64,000 nt of DNA from Nosema muscidifuracis (lineage: Eukaryota; Microsporidia; Nosematidae), in NCBI GenBank assembly GCA_028335825.1, contig JAIOKI010000006.1:248001-312000 (forward strand). Direction: 5' to 3'. Shown one piece after another: positions 38,412 to 51,760 of the stretch (the first letter of the stretch is position 1; the number at the start of each line of letters is the position of its first letter). The notes under the pieces are model-generated. The model was not told the origin of the DNA. It ran no database searches and saw only the letters and a list, made by a program, of their open reading frames with translations. Both the position numbers and the translations under genes were made by a program.

Positions 38412-39648
38412 ATATGATCCTGCTAATGGTTCTCCAACAGCAACCATGTTACGACTTATATCAGATCTAATACATCTTGTTCAAGTAGTTTACACTAATT
38501 TCACAACATATATCATCTTAGATAGCGACGGGCGGTGTGTACAAAGAACAGGGACACATTCAATTCTACTTATTTAATAAAATTTACTAGCAATTCCAAG
38601 TTCAAATATCTCTTACAAAATATTATCCCATAAAGATTCATATCTATTGTATTGCGCGTGCAGCCCAAAATGTCTGAGGGCATAACGGACCTGTTTTAAT
38701 CCTTTCCTTCCTACACTGATTGTGTCTGTCTATAAGGGTCTCACGTCTTGTTGAAATTAATCAAAACTTCACAGCATCCATTGAAAACGGCCATGCACCA
38801 CTATTATCATTCTCAAATAACATTCTCGCTGAATAATAAAATATTGGTAAGTTACCTCGCGTTGAGTCAAATTAAGCCGCACAATCCACTCCTTGTGGTA
38901 TTCTTCCGTCAATTTCTTTAATTTTCAATCTTGCGATCATACTATCCCCAGAGCCAAAAAACTCGAATTTCTATTATGTAATACAAATACTCATATCACA
39001 TCGTCGGCATAGTTTACTGCTGGAACTACAATGGTATCTAATCATCTTCGATCCTCCAGCTTACGTCCTTGTTCAAAAAATACATACAAGTGTACAGCTT
39101 TCGCTTCTGTTCGTCCAGTCAGGGTCGTCACATTTCATCTCTCTCCCAACTATACAGTACACCTCATATTGCTTCTTAAAAATAAACTACGGACTTTTTA
39201 ACTGCATCAATCATCATACACACTCTTGGAACAAGTATTACCGCGGCTGCTGGCACTTGATTTGCCCTCCAATTAATCACCTCATATGTTTTTACAATAT
39301 GAAACAATATCTATTACTTCCCATAACTGCCTCAGACAAAATCCATAGGTCAAGTTTCGCCCCTGCTGCAATCCTTAGACTTAGTAGCCGTCTCTCAGGC
39401 TCCTTCTCCGGAATATTACAAAGTAATACCGTTACCCGTTACTGCCTTGTTAAGCCATTACCTTAACAACTAGCTGATAGGTCTCACTCTTACTGTATAC
39501 AATTATCTACACTTTAACGTAGTTATCATCAATATACATAAAATAAAGTGAGTATTACTGAGCAGTCCATTTTTCAGATACTTCTTCAAAAACATGCATG
39601 GGTTAATCTTAGGGAATAGCGTCTACGTCAGGCAGAATCAACCTGGTG
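38412..39648 (-). rRNA. Small-subunit (16S-like) rRNA (left copy)
   Basis: Complete microsporidian SSU of about 1,237 nt, starting CACCAGGTTGATTCTGCC and ending GCAGGATCATA. It holds the 530 loop GTGCCAGCAGCCGCGGTAA (about 39238-39256) and GTACACACCGCCCGTCGC near the 3' end. The sequence belongs to the Nosema/Vairimorpha type. One substitution against the right copy is seen (A for G in 'agacagacacGatcag', around 38720). Transcribed toward lower coordinates. Confidence 0.96.
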
Positions 39649-40925
39649 TATAAAATAACATATCTACATTCTAGTCAGTATTAATCTAGTCTCAGAAATC
39701 TTAATCTCTCAATCAATCAGTGCAATATAACATACGAAAACTACAACATGAGTAATAAATAATTTACATTGTGTATTATTTAATCTACTGATAAATTAAA
39801 TTGACAAATCAGAATTAATAATTAATTGCTGATTTATGATTTTTGACAGGTTATATGTAGTGTGTTTGAGTGTATTATTATGATATATATGTTGTATAAA
39901 AAGAGTTACAATCTGGTGGTTGTGCTGAACAACGGGAAGTTGATTGGAGTGTCCAGTTAAGGAAAGAGAATGGTGACCATCCTGTGAACGTGCTGGGACG
40001 TTGGTTGTTGAAGTGATCGTGGTGATTACTTGTGTGAACAGTAATGTGAGACCGTAACGATGGTTTGGTTTGTGGTGTGTTTTGTTACTTGAAGATGTAA
40101 AATATTGTATTGATGAAGTATGTATACAACATGTACTATGTGTATATTTGTAATATTTGGTAATGATATATTAGTTTCTGTTCTTTGTGATGTAGATGGA
40201 ATAGTTTGAATTGGTATCTACTATATTACTTTTTATATATTGTTTATAGATCTGTTATTTACTAGTAATAATCATTCTGTGAATTTGTATTGATCTTGAT
40301 ATCTCATGTTATAAAAAGGCTCATGTATTTTGATACTATACATAAGAAATAGTATTTGACTAATAATTAGAAGTAAACATCTAATTAAATTGAATATCTT
40401 TATTTATTCTATGCTTTTGTTAATTTCTTTAGTATTTTTTATCAATGCCTAAAAAATACACTATCATCTTTTTTGCAATCTTAACTCATCTAATTATCTT
40501 AATCCTACACTTTTCTAATTTCAATATTTTATCTCTTATTTATCGCTGTAAAATACTTTATTAAATTTCTTTAGTTCTTCAATCTCTAATCCATTCACAG
40601 TATTCTGTTCATTAATCTTAATTCTTATATACTAGTACTGTTGTTATTCACCATTTACAAAAATCAATCTTGTTTACTTCTGTTTGTATTTTAATCTACT
40701 AAATTTAAAATATTCTTAATTTTTTATATTTTGTTTTTCTGACCGAATCTTATTTATTACACTTATAGCTATTTCTTAATCATCTTTGACTTTTCTTTTC
40801 CTATTTCATCATTTTCAATATTATCTAGATTTTCAACAACTGTGTTTCTTCTTATAAATATCTCTCAAGATATTTTCATTCTTACACTTCTTAATGACAT
40901 ATCAATATTCTATATTATTATAATA
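39649..40925. other. Intergenic spacer of left rDNA unit, inner arm
   Basis: Sequence upstream of the left SSU, aligned in reverse complement with 52165-53424 at visibly lower identity than the rRNA genes. No open frame. It should contain the RNA polymerase I start of the left unit, since nothing else lies upstream. Confidence 0.7.
39900..40085 (-). promoter_or_regulatory. Conserved, less AT-rich block upstream of SSU; candidate Pol I promoter/ETS
   Basis: About 185 bp with clearly higher G+C than the surroundings, kept almost unchanged in the other arm (52985-53175). On the minus strand it reads 'accaaaccatcgttacggtc' ... 'cagcacgttcacaggatggt' ... 'cttcccgttgttcagcacaa' and ends before 'gtaactctttttatacaac', about 250-440 bp upstream of the SSU. 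Conservation between otherwise drifting IGS arms suggests function; promoter or start of the external spacer is the natural reading. Confidence 0.45.
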
Positions 40926-43900
40926 ATATCTTATATTGAAACTTTTGTATTTTTATAATATAATCTTCTATCATCTAAACACAAGCCTTTTATGAAAGTC
41001 TAAAATATCTTACTTTGTTGATTTATTTCCACTATTTGTGATCATATTAACTTTCTAATTGGTTTCTGTTGCACTTATACCGTTGAAATATGTAATTTGG
41101 AAATAGTTTCTATATTCTATTTTAAAAATGAATATCTACTGTTTTGATCCATTTTTCTGTCATCTAAAGCTTTAGCAATTTATAATTGGTTTCTAATTTG
41201 AATTATCTGCATAATAAAAAAATTTTAAAGTTTGTAATTGCCTATGAGGCAGCTAATATTTTTTTAACGAGTTAAATAATTTCTTTCCACCGAAACCATT
41301 GTTCATTATGCAAATGAAACTGAATCCCTTTTAAATTCTTTTTAAAATCTGGTTATTTCAATATTGTTTCTCCTAAAGATTAATTTTATGATCAAAAACG
41401 TTTTCAAATTTTCCTCTTCATTTAACTCTATTTTTTGTCTAAAATTGGCAATGTTTCTGTATCGTAAAACAAAGCATATTTTTATATGTCTATCAACAAT
41501 TTATTTATATTTTTTATCACAAATGAGTTTCTGAAAACCTTGATATTCTTATTCGTAATATATCTTGTTTTCTATTTTACATTGTTCTATACCAATACTT
41601 CTCCTTTTTCACAATCTGAAAGAGCCTTTTTTATTTCAATTTTAGTAAAATATCTTTTATACCTCAAATTATTAATTATTTTATCAGTATTAGGCGAAAA
41701 AAATTCAGGTACTACTAATTAGTTAAGGCTCACAAGATTTATTATTAGTCTTAAGCTACCATCTGTTGTAACACCAGTCCAACATTATTTATTCATAATG
41801 TTCTATTAGTATTATATATTGTCTTTCTAGTGATCACTTTTCTGCTTCATTCTTAAATTTGTAACTTTTTGTAGCTTATATGGAATATCTACAAAAATTA
41901 TCTTCTAAATTTTTGATTTTTATTCACACCAAGGAATATTTCTATCATAAGACCCAAACAATATTTTATTGAACAAGGTATTTTATATGAGAATAAAAGT
42001 ATATAAACAAGATTTATAAATAATGTTAAATAATAAATCTAAGTCTTTATCAAACAAATTACCATTTTAAGAGATAAATGTGGTAAAAGTTTCTACTTTT
42101 ATGCCTTAATATCCTTTATAAAATTTTCATTTCTATATTTCTTAAATTCATTGTTTCTTTCAACATTAAAGCATCACAAAAAATCTTTACCATTTTCCTT
42201 TTTGAATGAAAGTGATCATTATTGAAGACATTTTTAAATTTCTATTTTTATATCCTTATAATTTAAAATGGTGAGAGAATAGAAATATAAATTTAGGTTA
42301 TTATTTTTGCACAATTATCATATAAATCCTAGGAAATCTATAAAATAATAATTTATGTAGTAATATAGTTGAGTAATTCATTAATTGAAGCAATAAATTA
42401 GTCTCCGAATAATTAACTTAAGATAAAACTTAAAAGTAAAAATATTAACGGAAAAACGTTAGCAATGATTATTATTGTTGTCTTATCTTCATACTAATTG
42501 GATTTATACAGAGTATCTAAGAAGATTTTAGATGTTAATTTCAAAATGTATATTTTTTAAGTTTTAAATCCCGGGATTTTGTATGAAATAAACAATAATT
42601 TCGTTAATTATAAAATCTTTCTTCATGGTTTTTATACAGCAAGTTAATTTGATTTTCGTGCAATCTATTTGATATTATTTTATCAGACAACCGATCTACT
42701 TTTCCTTGTCTTATCTTGATATATTCCATAGCTAAAGTTGTGTAGCGCTCTTAAGGTTATTGTTTTCTTTCATACTCGTGTCATTCAATACTAAAAAAAT
42801 ATAATAATAAATACGTAATTTATATTTATCTAGTAAATCTTCGTCTTCTATTGCATCAAAGATTTTCTTTTTTTGCATATTGTTTTAGTTTTATTTTTCT
42901 TAAGTTTTTTCTTAGCTTCTTTCTTGTAACATAGGCTCATCTTCTTTAATATCTATCTTTTTTATCTTCTCATATGAAGATTTTGGTCATATTTTTCTCC
43001 GAAAATTGTTAGATCAATTTTCTTTTTATTTCTTATTAAGTCTTTCTGTTATTTAGAGAACAAAATCCTCTTTTAATTTCAGTTTATTACTATATTTGTC
43101 TATAGTTTTTATAAAATAAACATAAGTTGTTTTCGTTTTTTATTCTAAAAAAATACTAAATGACATTTTTTTCCCTAAAGACCCAATATCCTTCTCTTTT
43201 CATGATTCATAACAAATTTCGTTAAGTTTTTTATTTTTAATTTTTTGAGTCATTTGACAAATAATATTCTCTTTGACTTAAGATTTCAATCAACTTCTCC
43301 TTGGTTGTCATTTTTAAAAATTGCATATTATACTTTTTTCTCGCTAATTCCATTTTAATATTCTTTGTGAACAATTTATTCAATCTTGAATGATTTTTTT
43401 AAACTTATTTTCATCATTAACATTTGTATTCTTCACAATGTTATGATTTATAAGGTAAGGATATTTATAATTTTCAATCACAACATCCACAGAGAAAATC
43501 AAAATACATAAATCTAGAAAAAAATTAAGAATTTTTTCCTGTATCAGTTGATATAAATCGTGATAAGAGATTTGTTAGGAAAAGAAGTTATAAATTGTGA
43601 GACTAAGTTTGCATACTATTAATAACCAATAAGACTTTATGCCATTAATGTTTCTCTATCAGAGTACTATCATAAATAAGCTGAAATGTAAGAGAATTTC
43701 AAATAAATATGTTGATCATCAAATATGAGTGTCTAAATAAAGCAAAATTGATATCAATCATAAATCATTTCAAACTGAAAACTATTTGAGTTTTTATATA
43801 GTTTTATCAGAGCTTCAAAGAAACATGAAAGTAACAGTTGTTTATTAAAAACAGTTCTTCCGATACAGTAGCATCATATAATGTTCACAAGATTTGAAAA

Positions 43901-44814
43901 TGTGGTATTTGAAATTTATTTTTACAAAAAATATTTGATGTCTATTGTTTTACTGTAATTATATAAAGACTTCATGTAAGTATATTGAATTTTTTATTTG
44001 ATATATTCATATAGATCTAATTTATACCTAATTAATAATTGGATTTTTCAAATTCGTGTCTATAATTACGATTACGCAATTCATAGTTTGTTGAATCTCC
44101 AAAATTTTAATTCTATAAAGTATTGTTTTAAGAACAGATTAAGCTTATTTTTATTCATTTGTTTTTTATTAACAACTTATTTATTTTATAAGTCAATTTT
44201 AAAATTAAGTTCATTGCTAATAAAAAATTGTATGTTTATATCTGAGATTTCTCATGATAACATGATCATTTTTAATACAGCTTTATTTTGTTCTATTAAT
44301 TTGGCAATTTTAATATTTTCAGTCTCTTTCACATTCTCCTTTTTTAGAAATTATTTCAATAAAGTTTTATTAAATAACTTAAATTGAATTTAAATAAAAA
44401 AATGTTATTGCTTAACATTAAGACAAGGAATATAAAAAACGTAATCTTATAGTCATTGATCGATAATATTTTTTAAGCTGTCTAGAACATTTAAATCTGA
44501 AGGTAGTTTATTAAATCTTCTCTCTAAATTTGTAAAATTTAAGTTTAGTTCTTTCACATTTAAATATAATTATTAGTTATATTTTTCATGAATATTAGCT
44601 CTATCCACTAATTGCTTCAAAGTCGATTTTTTTGTTGGAACTCATAAATCCTTTTATCTTAATATTTTTCCTCAATTTTTATTTTCATCTTAATAAATAC
44701 TTTATGTTGTACATATGTTTTTATTCGGCTTTATAGTTCTTGTGAAAAATGATTAATATAAGTTTTCAATGTCAAAAAATAAGGAATAGCTATTCTATAA
44801 AAATAGTTAGTGAC

Positions 44815-45060
44815 GCACAGTGATTATCTAACATTTTATACCTATGGTTTCAAGACTTATATTATCCCGAGATTTCTAATACTGTTATTTCTTACTTCAA
44901 TAATCTAGCAAATACAGAAATTAGATCAAGATAGACAGCCGTATCGAGGTATATGTACAATCCAGAGTACTAAATATGGCTCTAGAAAGCCTGATTATGG
45001 CTAAACGCATGTGCTCACCCCTCTTGGGTACAACAAGTGAAGCTTATAATAACAAAAAAA
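44815..45060. other. Unexplained higher-complexity island in central spacer
   Basis: A stretch with more normal base composition ('agccgtatcgaggtatatgt', 'gcatgtgctcacccctcttg') stands out from the decayed DNA around it. No coding frame, tRNA or known RNA core is recognisable on either strand. It might be a terminal repeat or untranslated part of a younger element. Confidence 0.35.
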
Positions 45061-47099
45061 TACCGAAGAAGCAACTTTAAGCATCAGTATTATTTTTTTA
45101 TATAAATATTATCTTAATTTTACTCCAGGAGAGAGAAAATGAATAATGCTAAAAAATGCAAACCACAAGCGGATAGCTGATAATAAGAACATAGAAGAAA
45201 ACATGTCATAAAAACATACTTTAATTTTACCATTTTAGGCTTGTTAGTATGCATATTAAAGGATTTTTTATCCTCAGACCGATTACCTACTAATAACGCC
45301 ATAATGAAATCACAAATTTGGAATAAAAAAGTCAAAGATGATTAACATACAAATTAAATAGTTATCCTTTGACTTAGTTGTAGGTATAAAAAGATGCCTC
45401 AATATAAATTTTATGGCTTTAACAACAATATTGTATCTTGGTATATTGTAACATTGATTGAAGTGACAAAAACGAAAGTATTTCTCTAAGTAGTATCATG
45501 TAAAGGATGTTTTATTTGAAAGATTTATTGTTTACGTCGTTGTAGGTTTTCTTCATTTTGTGTACCGTTCTTTAAATATTTTTTATTTATAAAATACACA
45601 CAGTCGAATATCGCATGATGTTAAAATGTTTATTTTGATAACTTTCTTGTTTATAGTTTTATATAAACGATTCACCAATAGCATTATGTCTTACCTCATT
45701 TCCGACTAAATTAGCATATATTTCAATGAATGAATAACCACTAATCTTTCAAATTGATCTTTAAACACAACATGATACTTTTTAGTATTTGTTTTCTTTA
45801 GTTATTTATTGAAAATAAAATCTCACTCACAATTACTATAATAATAATAAATACCTTTAATAATTACACACAATTATTATTTGGGTATGGTAAAAACTCT
45901 ATTTCAAATAAATCTTCAGCTTTTAATTACAGCATGGTAGAGACTAATTGTAAATAATAAGATAAGACAAAAAATACATGCAAAATCACAGCAGATAATA
46001 TTTATGGACTAGAATTAGATGTTAAATACAATATTTGTAAAACAGAGATAAAAAGTATAAATTTAAATAGAAATGACAAGATTATTAATTGGCAAAATGA
46101 GGCTTTATTTTCAAGCAAACAGAATAAGAAAATTACAAAGATTGATAAAACAAAGTCATATGTGTTTCCATAAAAAAATCATATGCCTCAATTTCTTAGA
46201 TAAATTCAATGTTAAAGAAGGACAATATAAATTTTCTCAAAGTATTGGGAAGTTAGTTAAAAACTAAAATTAAGGAAAAGCTGGTTTCAGCTGTTTTTAA
46301 GTGTGAATGTCGACTATATAAAATTAGCATCAAAGACTAAGTCCTGTTTCTCAGAGTAGTAATACAGTAAAATTAAAGAGACAAATAGCATTGTTGAAGA
46401 AATTCTAATCTAAAAAATGTAAAATCTTTGAGTAAGAGATAAAAGTAATGAGAAGGCTAAATAAACAATATCGCTCAAGAAGATTTGCAGAATATAAAAT
46501 TGCATTACTGAGATACCAAGAGTATGAAATAAAATCAAATAATATAAAAAAGTTTGTCTTTATTAAATCATTATTCATTCTCTTAAGTTATTCTTTAAGT
46601 ATTTATTGGTTTTACATCATGTGTGGCATTTCATAAGTAAATTTTATTCACATATTTCTATTTCCAAAAAAAGTTCGTGAACATATGAAAAAAACTTTAA
46701 TATTCTCGCAGAAAAAAGCGAATTATTAAAAATGCTTTAACAGATTTTAAAATAGCAATAACCAAGAGTTTTGAAAATAAAATTGAAGTATTAATACATG
46801 TTTTTATATTAAAGTTCAACTATATATATATAGTTGAGACATTCTATATTATATAATAAGTTCTAAAAGTAATAATCAGAACCAAAATTCTCAATATAGT
46901 AATGCCATCCGTTAATCTTATAATATATAATGTGAACATAGAAATGAAGAAAGACAACGCTTATTTAAAAGAATAAGATCGGAAGTGTAAGTCCTAGAGA
47001 TATTGCTCTTTAAAAATATTCCTAGTATATTTTAATTATTATTATTTTTATATAAATAATGAGAACTAAAAAAGAATAAAACAGAGAAAAGAAAACAGC

Positions 47100-48960
47100 G
47101 ATATTAAAATAAAAGATCTGTGTTTACCGAAGTAGGTAGAGTACAGCTTACAAATGACATTTGGCCTGTTTAGTTACAAGATGTAAATACAAAAATAAAT
47201 AATTTTTGGGTTTATTTAATATCTAAAAAGTGTATGGTGTAGAATATGAAAATCGAAATCGTTAAGCCAAACATTTTGCACGAGTTAAAAGAGCATATTT
47301 ACTTTCATGTTTTATAATTATCAGATGAAGATCAGATTTATTATTTTTTCTGCAAGTCTGATTCACTAGCGCTGGATAAGCACTTCAAGATAATGAGAAT
47401 TAAAAGAAATTGCACTGTGACATTTAAAATGTGAAAAGAGTTTGGAGACGAAACGAGATTATATAAATTTATAAATCATGAGAGATACAAACGATATCAA
47501 AGTTTATTGAGAGTTAAAAGTAAAAGCTCGATCAAAAAAATTTAGATGACCGACAAAGATAAGGTCATAAAAATAGAATCTTAAATGATAAAAAATATAA
47601 AAAAATTGCAATTGATGTCACACTATTTTAGTATTAAATTATGTGATATTGATAGAAATATTGTAGAATATATGTGATCTAGTATTTAATTTCAGATCCG
47701 AATTTCATACACTCGAGAGCATTTTATGTTTGAATTTATCATTAAGTATAAATTTCATATTATTAATGCAATAATATATACAAAGTTAAGTCTAAGAATA
47801 AAAAACAGTGTAATGTGAACATCTAATATGAGTATAATCGAATGATTAGAAGGTTAAACTACCTACAGTATATTCTTCATTGTATGATAGTAATTACAAG
47901 AAATGATTTCCAACTTCTCAACTAATTTATGAAAGTAACTATGGCGAAAGAAGTTATAAGTGCGTGTTTGAGTTTCAATAATTTGGATCTATATATCATT
48001 TTTGGATTAAGAAAGTCAAGTTAAAGTTTTTTTCTGTAAAAACAAGAAAAGATTTAAAAAGAGGTTGTATATATAAGACTGATTTCTGTATTCAGTAATA
48101 ATAAACCACATAAGAAAATCGAAGCTTAATTATACAATGTAGTCGATAATCTAGGAAAGCTAGAAACTGAAGGAGAACAATTTTTATGATTTCATGTACT
48201 CTTTAGATAATTGAATTTAAGCTGATTGTTCTAAATGCTAACCTTTTTAACTTGATGTTGAATTTTGTTACAGTTTACATATCCTGAGATTAGTGGAAAA
48301 TAATAAAGCAATATTTAATATACCAAGTGATAATTTGTGCAATATACAGTATAAAACCTAAAATAATGATTTTTCAGCAGAAATTATACTAATAAGTTGA
48401 ATTAGGTTTCTAGAATATTTAGCTCATTATTTCTCAGAGTAACAAAAAATTACATTTGTAGAATCTTATGAAAAGGTGAATAGGTCACATTTGATATATC
48501 TGACCGATAAAAAAGAACTTATATTATAACAGTAATCAATTAATTATGTGGGTACTTGTTCTGGGGTTATAAGTTTATGAAACTAATCAAAAGAATCTGA
48601 GTAAAGAAATGAAAAGTTGTGCCAAAGAAAAAATGTAAAAGTCTAATACATTACGCATTTTTATCATTTTTCAGATGGTGTGGTGGAAAGACTTAGTAGA
48701 AGTATGCAAGAGGATGCCTATTAGGATAAAAATTAATAAAGTTGTAATTTGTATAACAATGCATTCCATTCAAAAATATGAATAGCATCTTTGATACACT
48801 GATCTCGTAAAAAGTAAAGTAGGAGCAATTTGAAGAAATGAAAAATTAATAAACGAAAAGCAATAGAAGAGATGAATTTATATTTAAAAAGAAGAATATG
48901 GTGATCATTAAGACGAAAACATATGTTAAATACAAGATGCAAAGAATAGTTACATGAATA
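47100..48960 (+). mobile_element. Ty3/gypsy-like LTR-retroelement fossil, integrase part
   Basis: Heavily decayed fossil. The clearest trace is the end of an integrase core around 48.67-48.80 kb (SDGVVERLSRSMQE type motif, family typical). Upstream there are vaguer gag/pol-like traces. It is broken many times over, more than ten breaks, with no LTR recognised at either end, and looks old. Its order relative to the second fossil (integrase here upstream of reverse transcriptase there) shows that they are different insertions or rearranged. Confidence 0.4.
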
Positions 48961-49439
48961 CTAGGAAAAATGCTTACAGTGTGACTATAGGAAAATGATG
49001 ATCGAGAGATATGGTTCTCAACTAAATATTATAGTAGCAGGTAATTTTGAATGAGGTGCTGTTGGTTTAAATATAAAATATTTATACCCAGCATATAATT
49101 ATCAAAATGTTCATAAATAATATACGGTAAGGATTTTATGGCTAAATTTCTTTTTTACTCTTCTCCACACTTTTTTGAAAAAGTAATAATTTTATAGTAT
49201 CTAAAGTTTAAATTCGATTTAAAAATATTACTTATAATGAAAAGTTGTTGATAGAGTTTTATTTTAACAAGAAATTCTAAAATTTCCAATGTGCAGTAAG
49301 TGTTTAAAACCAAAGACTTATATAAATATCATTGTTATCGTAGGCGTAATAAAAAATGTTCGAATTACTCCAGTTTACTCAAACAAAATTTTTTCATCAT
49401 GCACATCTAAGCGTAAAATAACTTCTTATTATATTATGT

Positions 49440-49945
49440 GTGTGGCGCAAATATAGTTCAAATCGATCCTTAGCCATGGAATTATCTTTTTCAATTAGTG
49501 ATAACAATGTGGTATGGTCGCTTCGATAATTAGCTTCTAATTTTCTATTCACAGCAAATTAGTGGTGAAGGATGTATTGTTGAAATATATGAAATTGATA
49601 TAGTTAAAAATAAGTATCATCGAGAAAGACTTCTTGAGTATCAGGTTTGGGCAATGCACTATGGAGTAATAGATCAGCTGCACAACTTTTTTCAAAATCG
49701 TCTAATATTGTTAGCAAAATACACTGAATGAGATAATTCGAAGAAAAATTGCATCGAGTATAACTATTTAACAGACATATGGCGAGGTTATTTAAACATT
49801 AAAAAATATGTGCTGATTTAGGTTTTCGATATGAAACTGTAAATTATTCAGTTTTTTTGCTGATACAGACACTTATGCAAATACACAAACTATTGAGAGT
49901 ATGTGGTCTGTTATAAAAAGAAATATAATGTGAAATAATAATTTA
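49440..49945 (+). pseudogene. Merlin / IS1595-type (ISXO2-like) DNA transposase relic
   Basis: Two blocks match the DDE core of Merlin transposases. At 49555-49690 the frame reads GEGCIVEIYEID and then NKYHRERLLEYQVW (family: G.IVEIDES then .K.R.R.VEGQWV), giving the first Asp region. The TDIWRGY stretch at about 49770-49790 holds the second Asp. At 49822-49920 GFRYETVNYSV and, one frame away, NTQTIESMWSVIKR hold the final Glu block. At least two or three frameshifts and stops separate these, so it is dead. The terminal inverted repeats are not recognised. Merlin elements are known from other Nosema-type genomes. Confidence 0.72.
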
Positions 49946-50639
49946 ATATATTTTGTTATGAAAAATTATGTTTTTAGATTTAAATTACTTTTTAGAGATA
50001 TTTTAATTGAAAAAATGTTAGACTTTATACGTTTTGATAATTAATAAATTTTGCAATATTAATATTTTTAGTCATATATTTTTTTAGAAACTAGGGGAAG
50101 GTATAAAAAAAGAAATTTAACTGTTTTATATTAAGTTTTTTAATTTATAAAAAGTCATCGGTTTGCTTAAGAAAGAAATGACCTTTCGATTCTTGTGAGA
50201 ACCAAATAATTTCATTATCTCTAATAAAACTTGTTCTGCTTAATTGATAACCAACTAACTAATGGAATCTTCACTGATTCATCAAAAAATATTGAAGGAA
50301 ATTATTTTAAATAATAATAAAATTCTTTATCACTAGCAACAGTTTGCTTACAGGATACGACAATAATAATTTTTTTCGCAAAAATCAAAATAAGAATCTC
50401 ATTTGTTAATTAATACAATATATATAAATAAAGATTATAAGGGGTAATATTTCTTTTTAAATCTGTACAAAGCAGTATAACTAATCAAACTTCAAATATT
50501 TTATTTTTGAATTCGCATTAAAGATTATCAAAGACAATATTACAACTTGTATAAAAACATAAAAATTAAAATTATGAAAAAGAAGTAAGAAGTGTATGCA
50601 GGAAGAGTTTATGATTGACAAAATATGTTAAAAAACTAA

Positions 50640-51760
50640 AGTCATTTTCTTTTATGTAGGAAAAGCATATGGCAAAAAAAACATTTCAATAAGTTTAGAG
50701 AGTTGAATAAAAAATAAGGTCCATTTAAAATAAAAAGAGTCAATGAATGATAGAATAAAATTGACAAAAAAATAATTATTTTTTCTGATATTCATAGACA
50801 AACGAAAAACCCAAAATATAATTTGAACATTTTAGATATTATTATAAAAAATCAAATAATCTGATAAGTTTAGAAGTTACTGATGCCGATATGAATCTCA
50901 CAATATAAGCATATAACAATAAGATCAAAGATACGTAGAATATAGGTGAACTATAATGTAAAATTATTGTAAAATAATGGTTTCTAGTAGATATAAAATA
51001 GCTTTACATACACGATGATCTTTCTGAGTTTTTAAAATGCCATTGAACTTGGTGAATAAATAAGTTAGATTTTAGAGAATAATGAATAACTTATTAAGTA
51101 AATTCTTCTATAAAATAGTAGTTGTATATTTAGATAACATACTCATTTTAGTGTGAGAGTAAAGAATGATGAAAAGAACGTGACTTTAGTTTTGGAAGCA
51201 TTAAATAAGAAGAAATGTGAATATTAAATTTTTGTGTCACATATTACAGATAATATCATTAATTAAGAACTACGACTGATATTGAGACTATTAAATTATT
51301 GTGCATTGTATATAAAAGAATTATATGACATACTAAAATTTAAAGAACAAGTAGCTAAATGAAGAATTGCTATGATAACAAGATATCTTGGAGAAAATTA
51401 CATATTATAATGAAATAAATATATTTTGTATCGTTTAGAATTTCGAATATTAATACAGCCTTGATTTTGATAACAAATGTCTTTAAATATGATGTGAGTC
51501 AATATTATCACAAGAATATAACGAAAAAATACGGTGTAAGTTTCTTAATCTAATTGAAAGTCAAAAAAAAAGAAATTACTCTGTGTCTGAAAAAGAAGCT
51601 TTATTTAAGTTATTAATCAATACAGTAAACACCTAATAATAACGATTAAAACATTTTCTAAAAAATATATAAGGATAGATTTGATTAATGATAATATAAT
51701 ATTACGCAAGCAGTATTAACTTAGATATTTTCAATCTTTATTTAGTTAAAGAAGTATATT
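50640..51760 (+). mobile_element. Ty3/gypsy-like LTR-retroelement fossil, RT and RNase H part
   Basis: Traces of the reverse-transcriptase palm lie around 51.06-51.22 kb (a MNELLS- and YLD-box-like region followed by LVLEALNKKKCEY), and an RNase H block lies near 51.57-51.62 kb (YSVSEKEAL, the family's 'YS.TEKEAL' motif). The fossil is broken in many places, well over ten breaks, with no LTRs seen; it is old compared with the near-intact LINEs in the same window. Confidence 0.5.

Larger units (their letters stand above)
30988..40925. repeat. Left arm of giant inverted repeat (LINE-LSU-ITS-SSU-IGS)
   Basis: This stretch reappears in reverse complement at 52165-63817. It runs from the LINE 3' tail through the whole rDNA unit into about 1.28 kb of IGS. 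The match ends on the inner side near 'atatcaatattctatattattataataatat' (about 40925), beyond which the two sides no longer align by eye. rRNA parts are nearly identical; IGS and ITS are more diverged. The left arm is shorter because its LINE has lost most of ORF1. Confidence 0.9.

Noticed and set aside
35972-39466. Several open frames of 61-71 codons within the rDNA (and the same ones at 53607-56993)
   Set aside because: They lie inside the SSU and LSU rRNA genes, on the antisense strand, and occur in both arms only because the rRNA is conserved.
41486-41722. 78-codon hydrophobic frame in the central spacer
   Set aside because: T-rich low-complexity sequence with no start signal; a chance frame in AT-rich DNA.
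43998-44387. 129-codon hydrophobic frame, longest in the central spacer
   Set aside because: No CCC signal, no family likeness, surrounded by decay. A chance frame or an antisense shadow of a decayed charged coding region is more likely.
46073-46636. Two basic frames of 62-64 codons
   Set aside because: Short, Lys/Arg/Ile-rich and without start signal; possibly scraps of fossils, not supported as genes.
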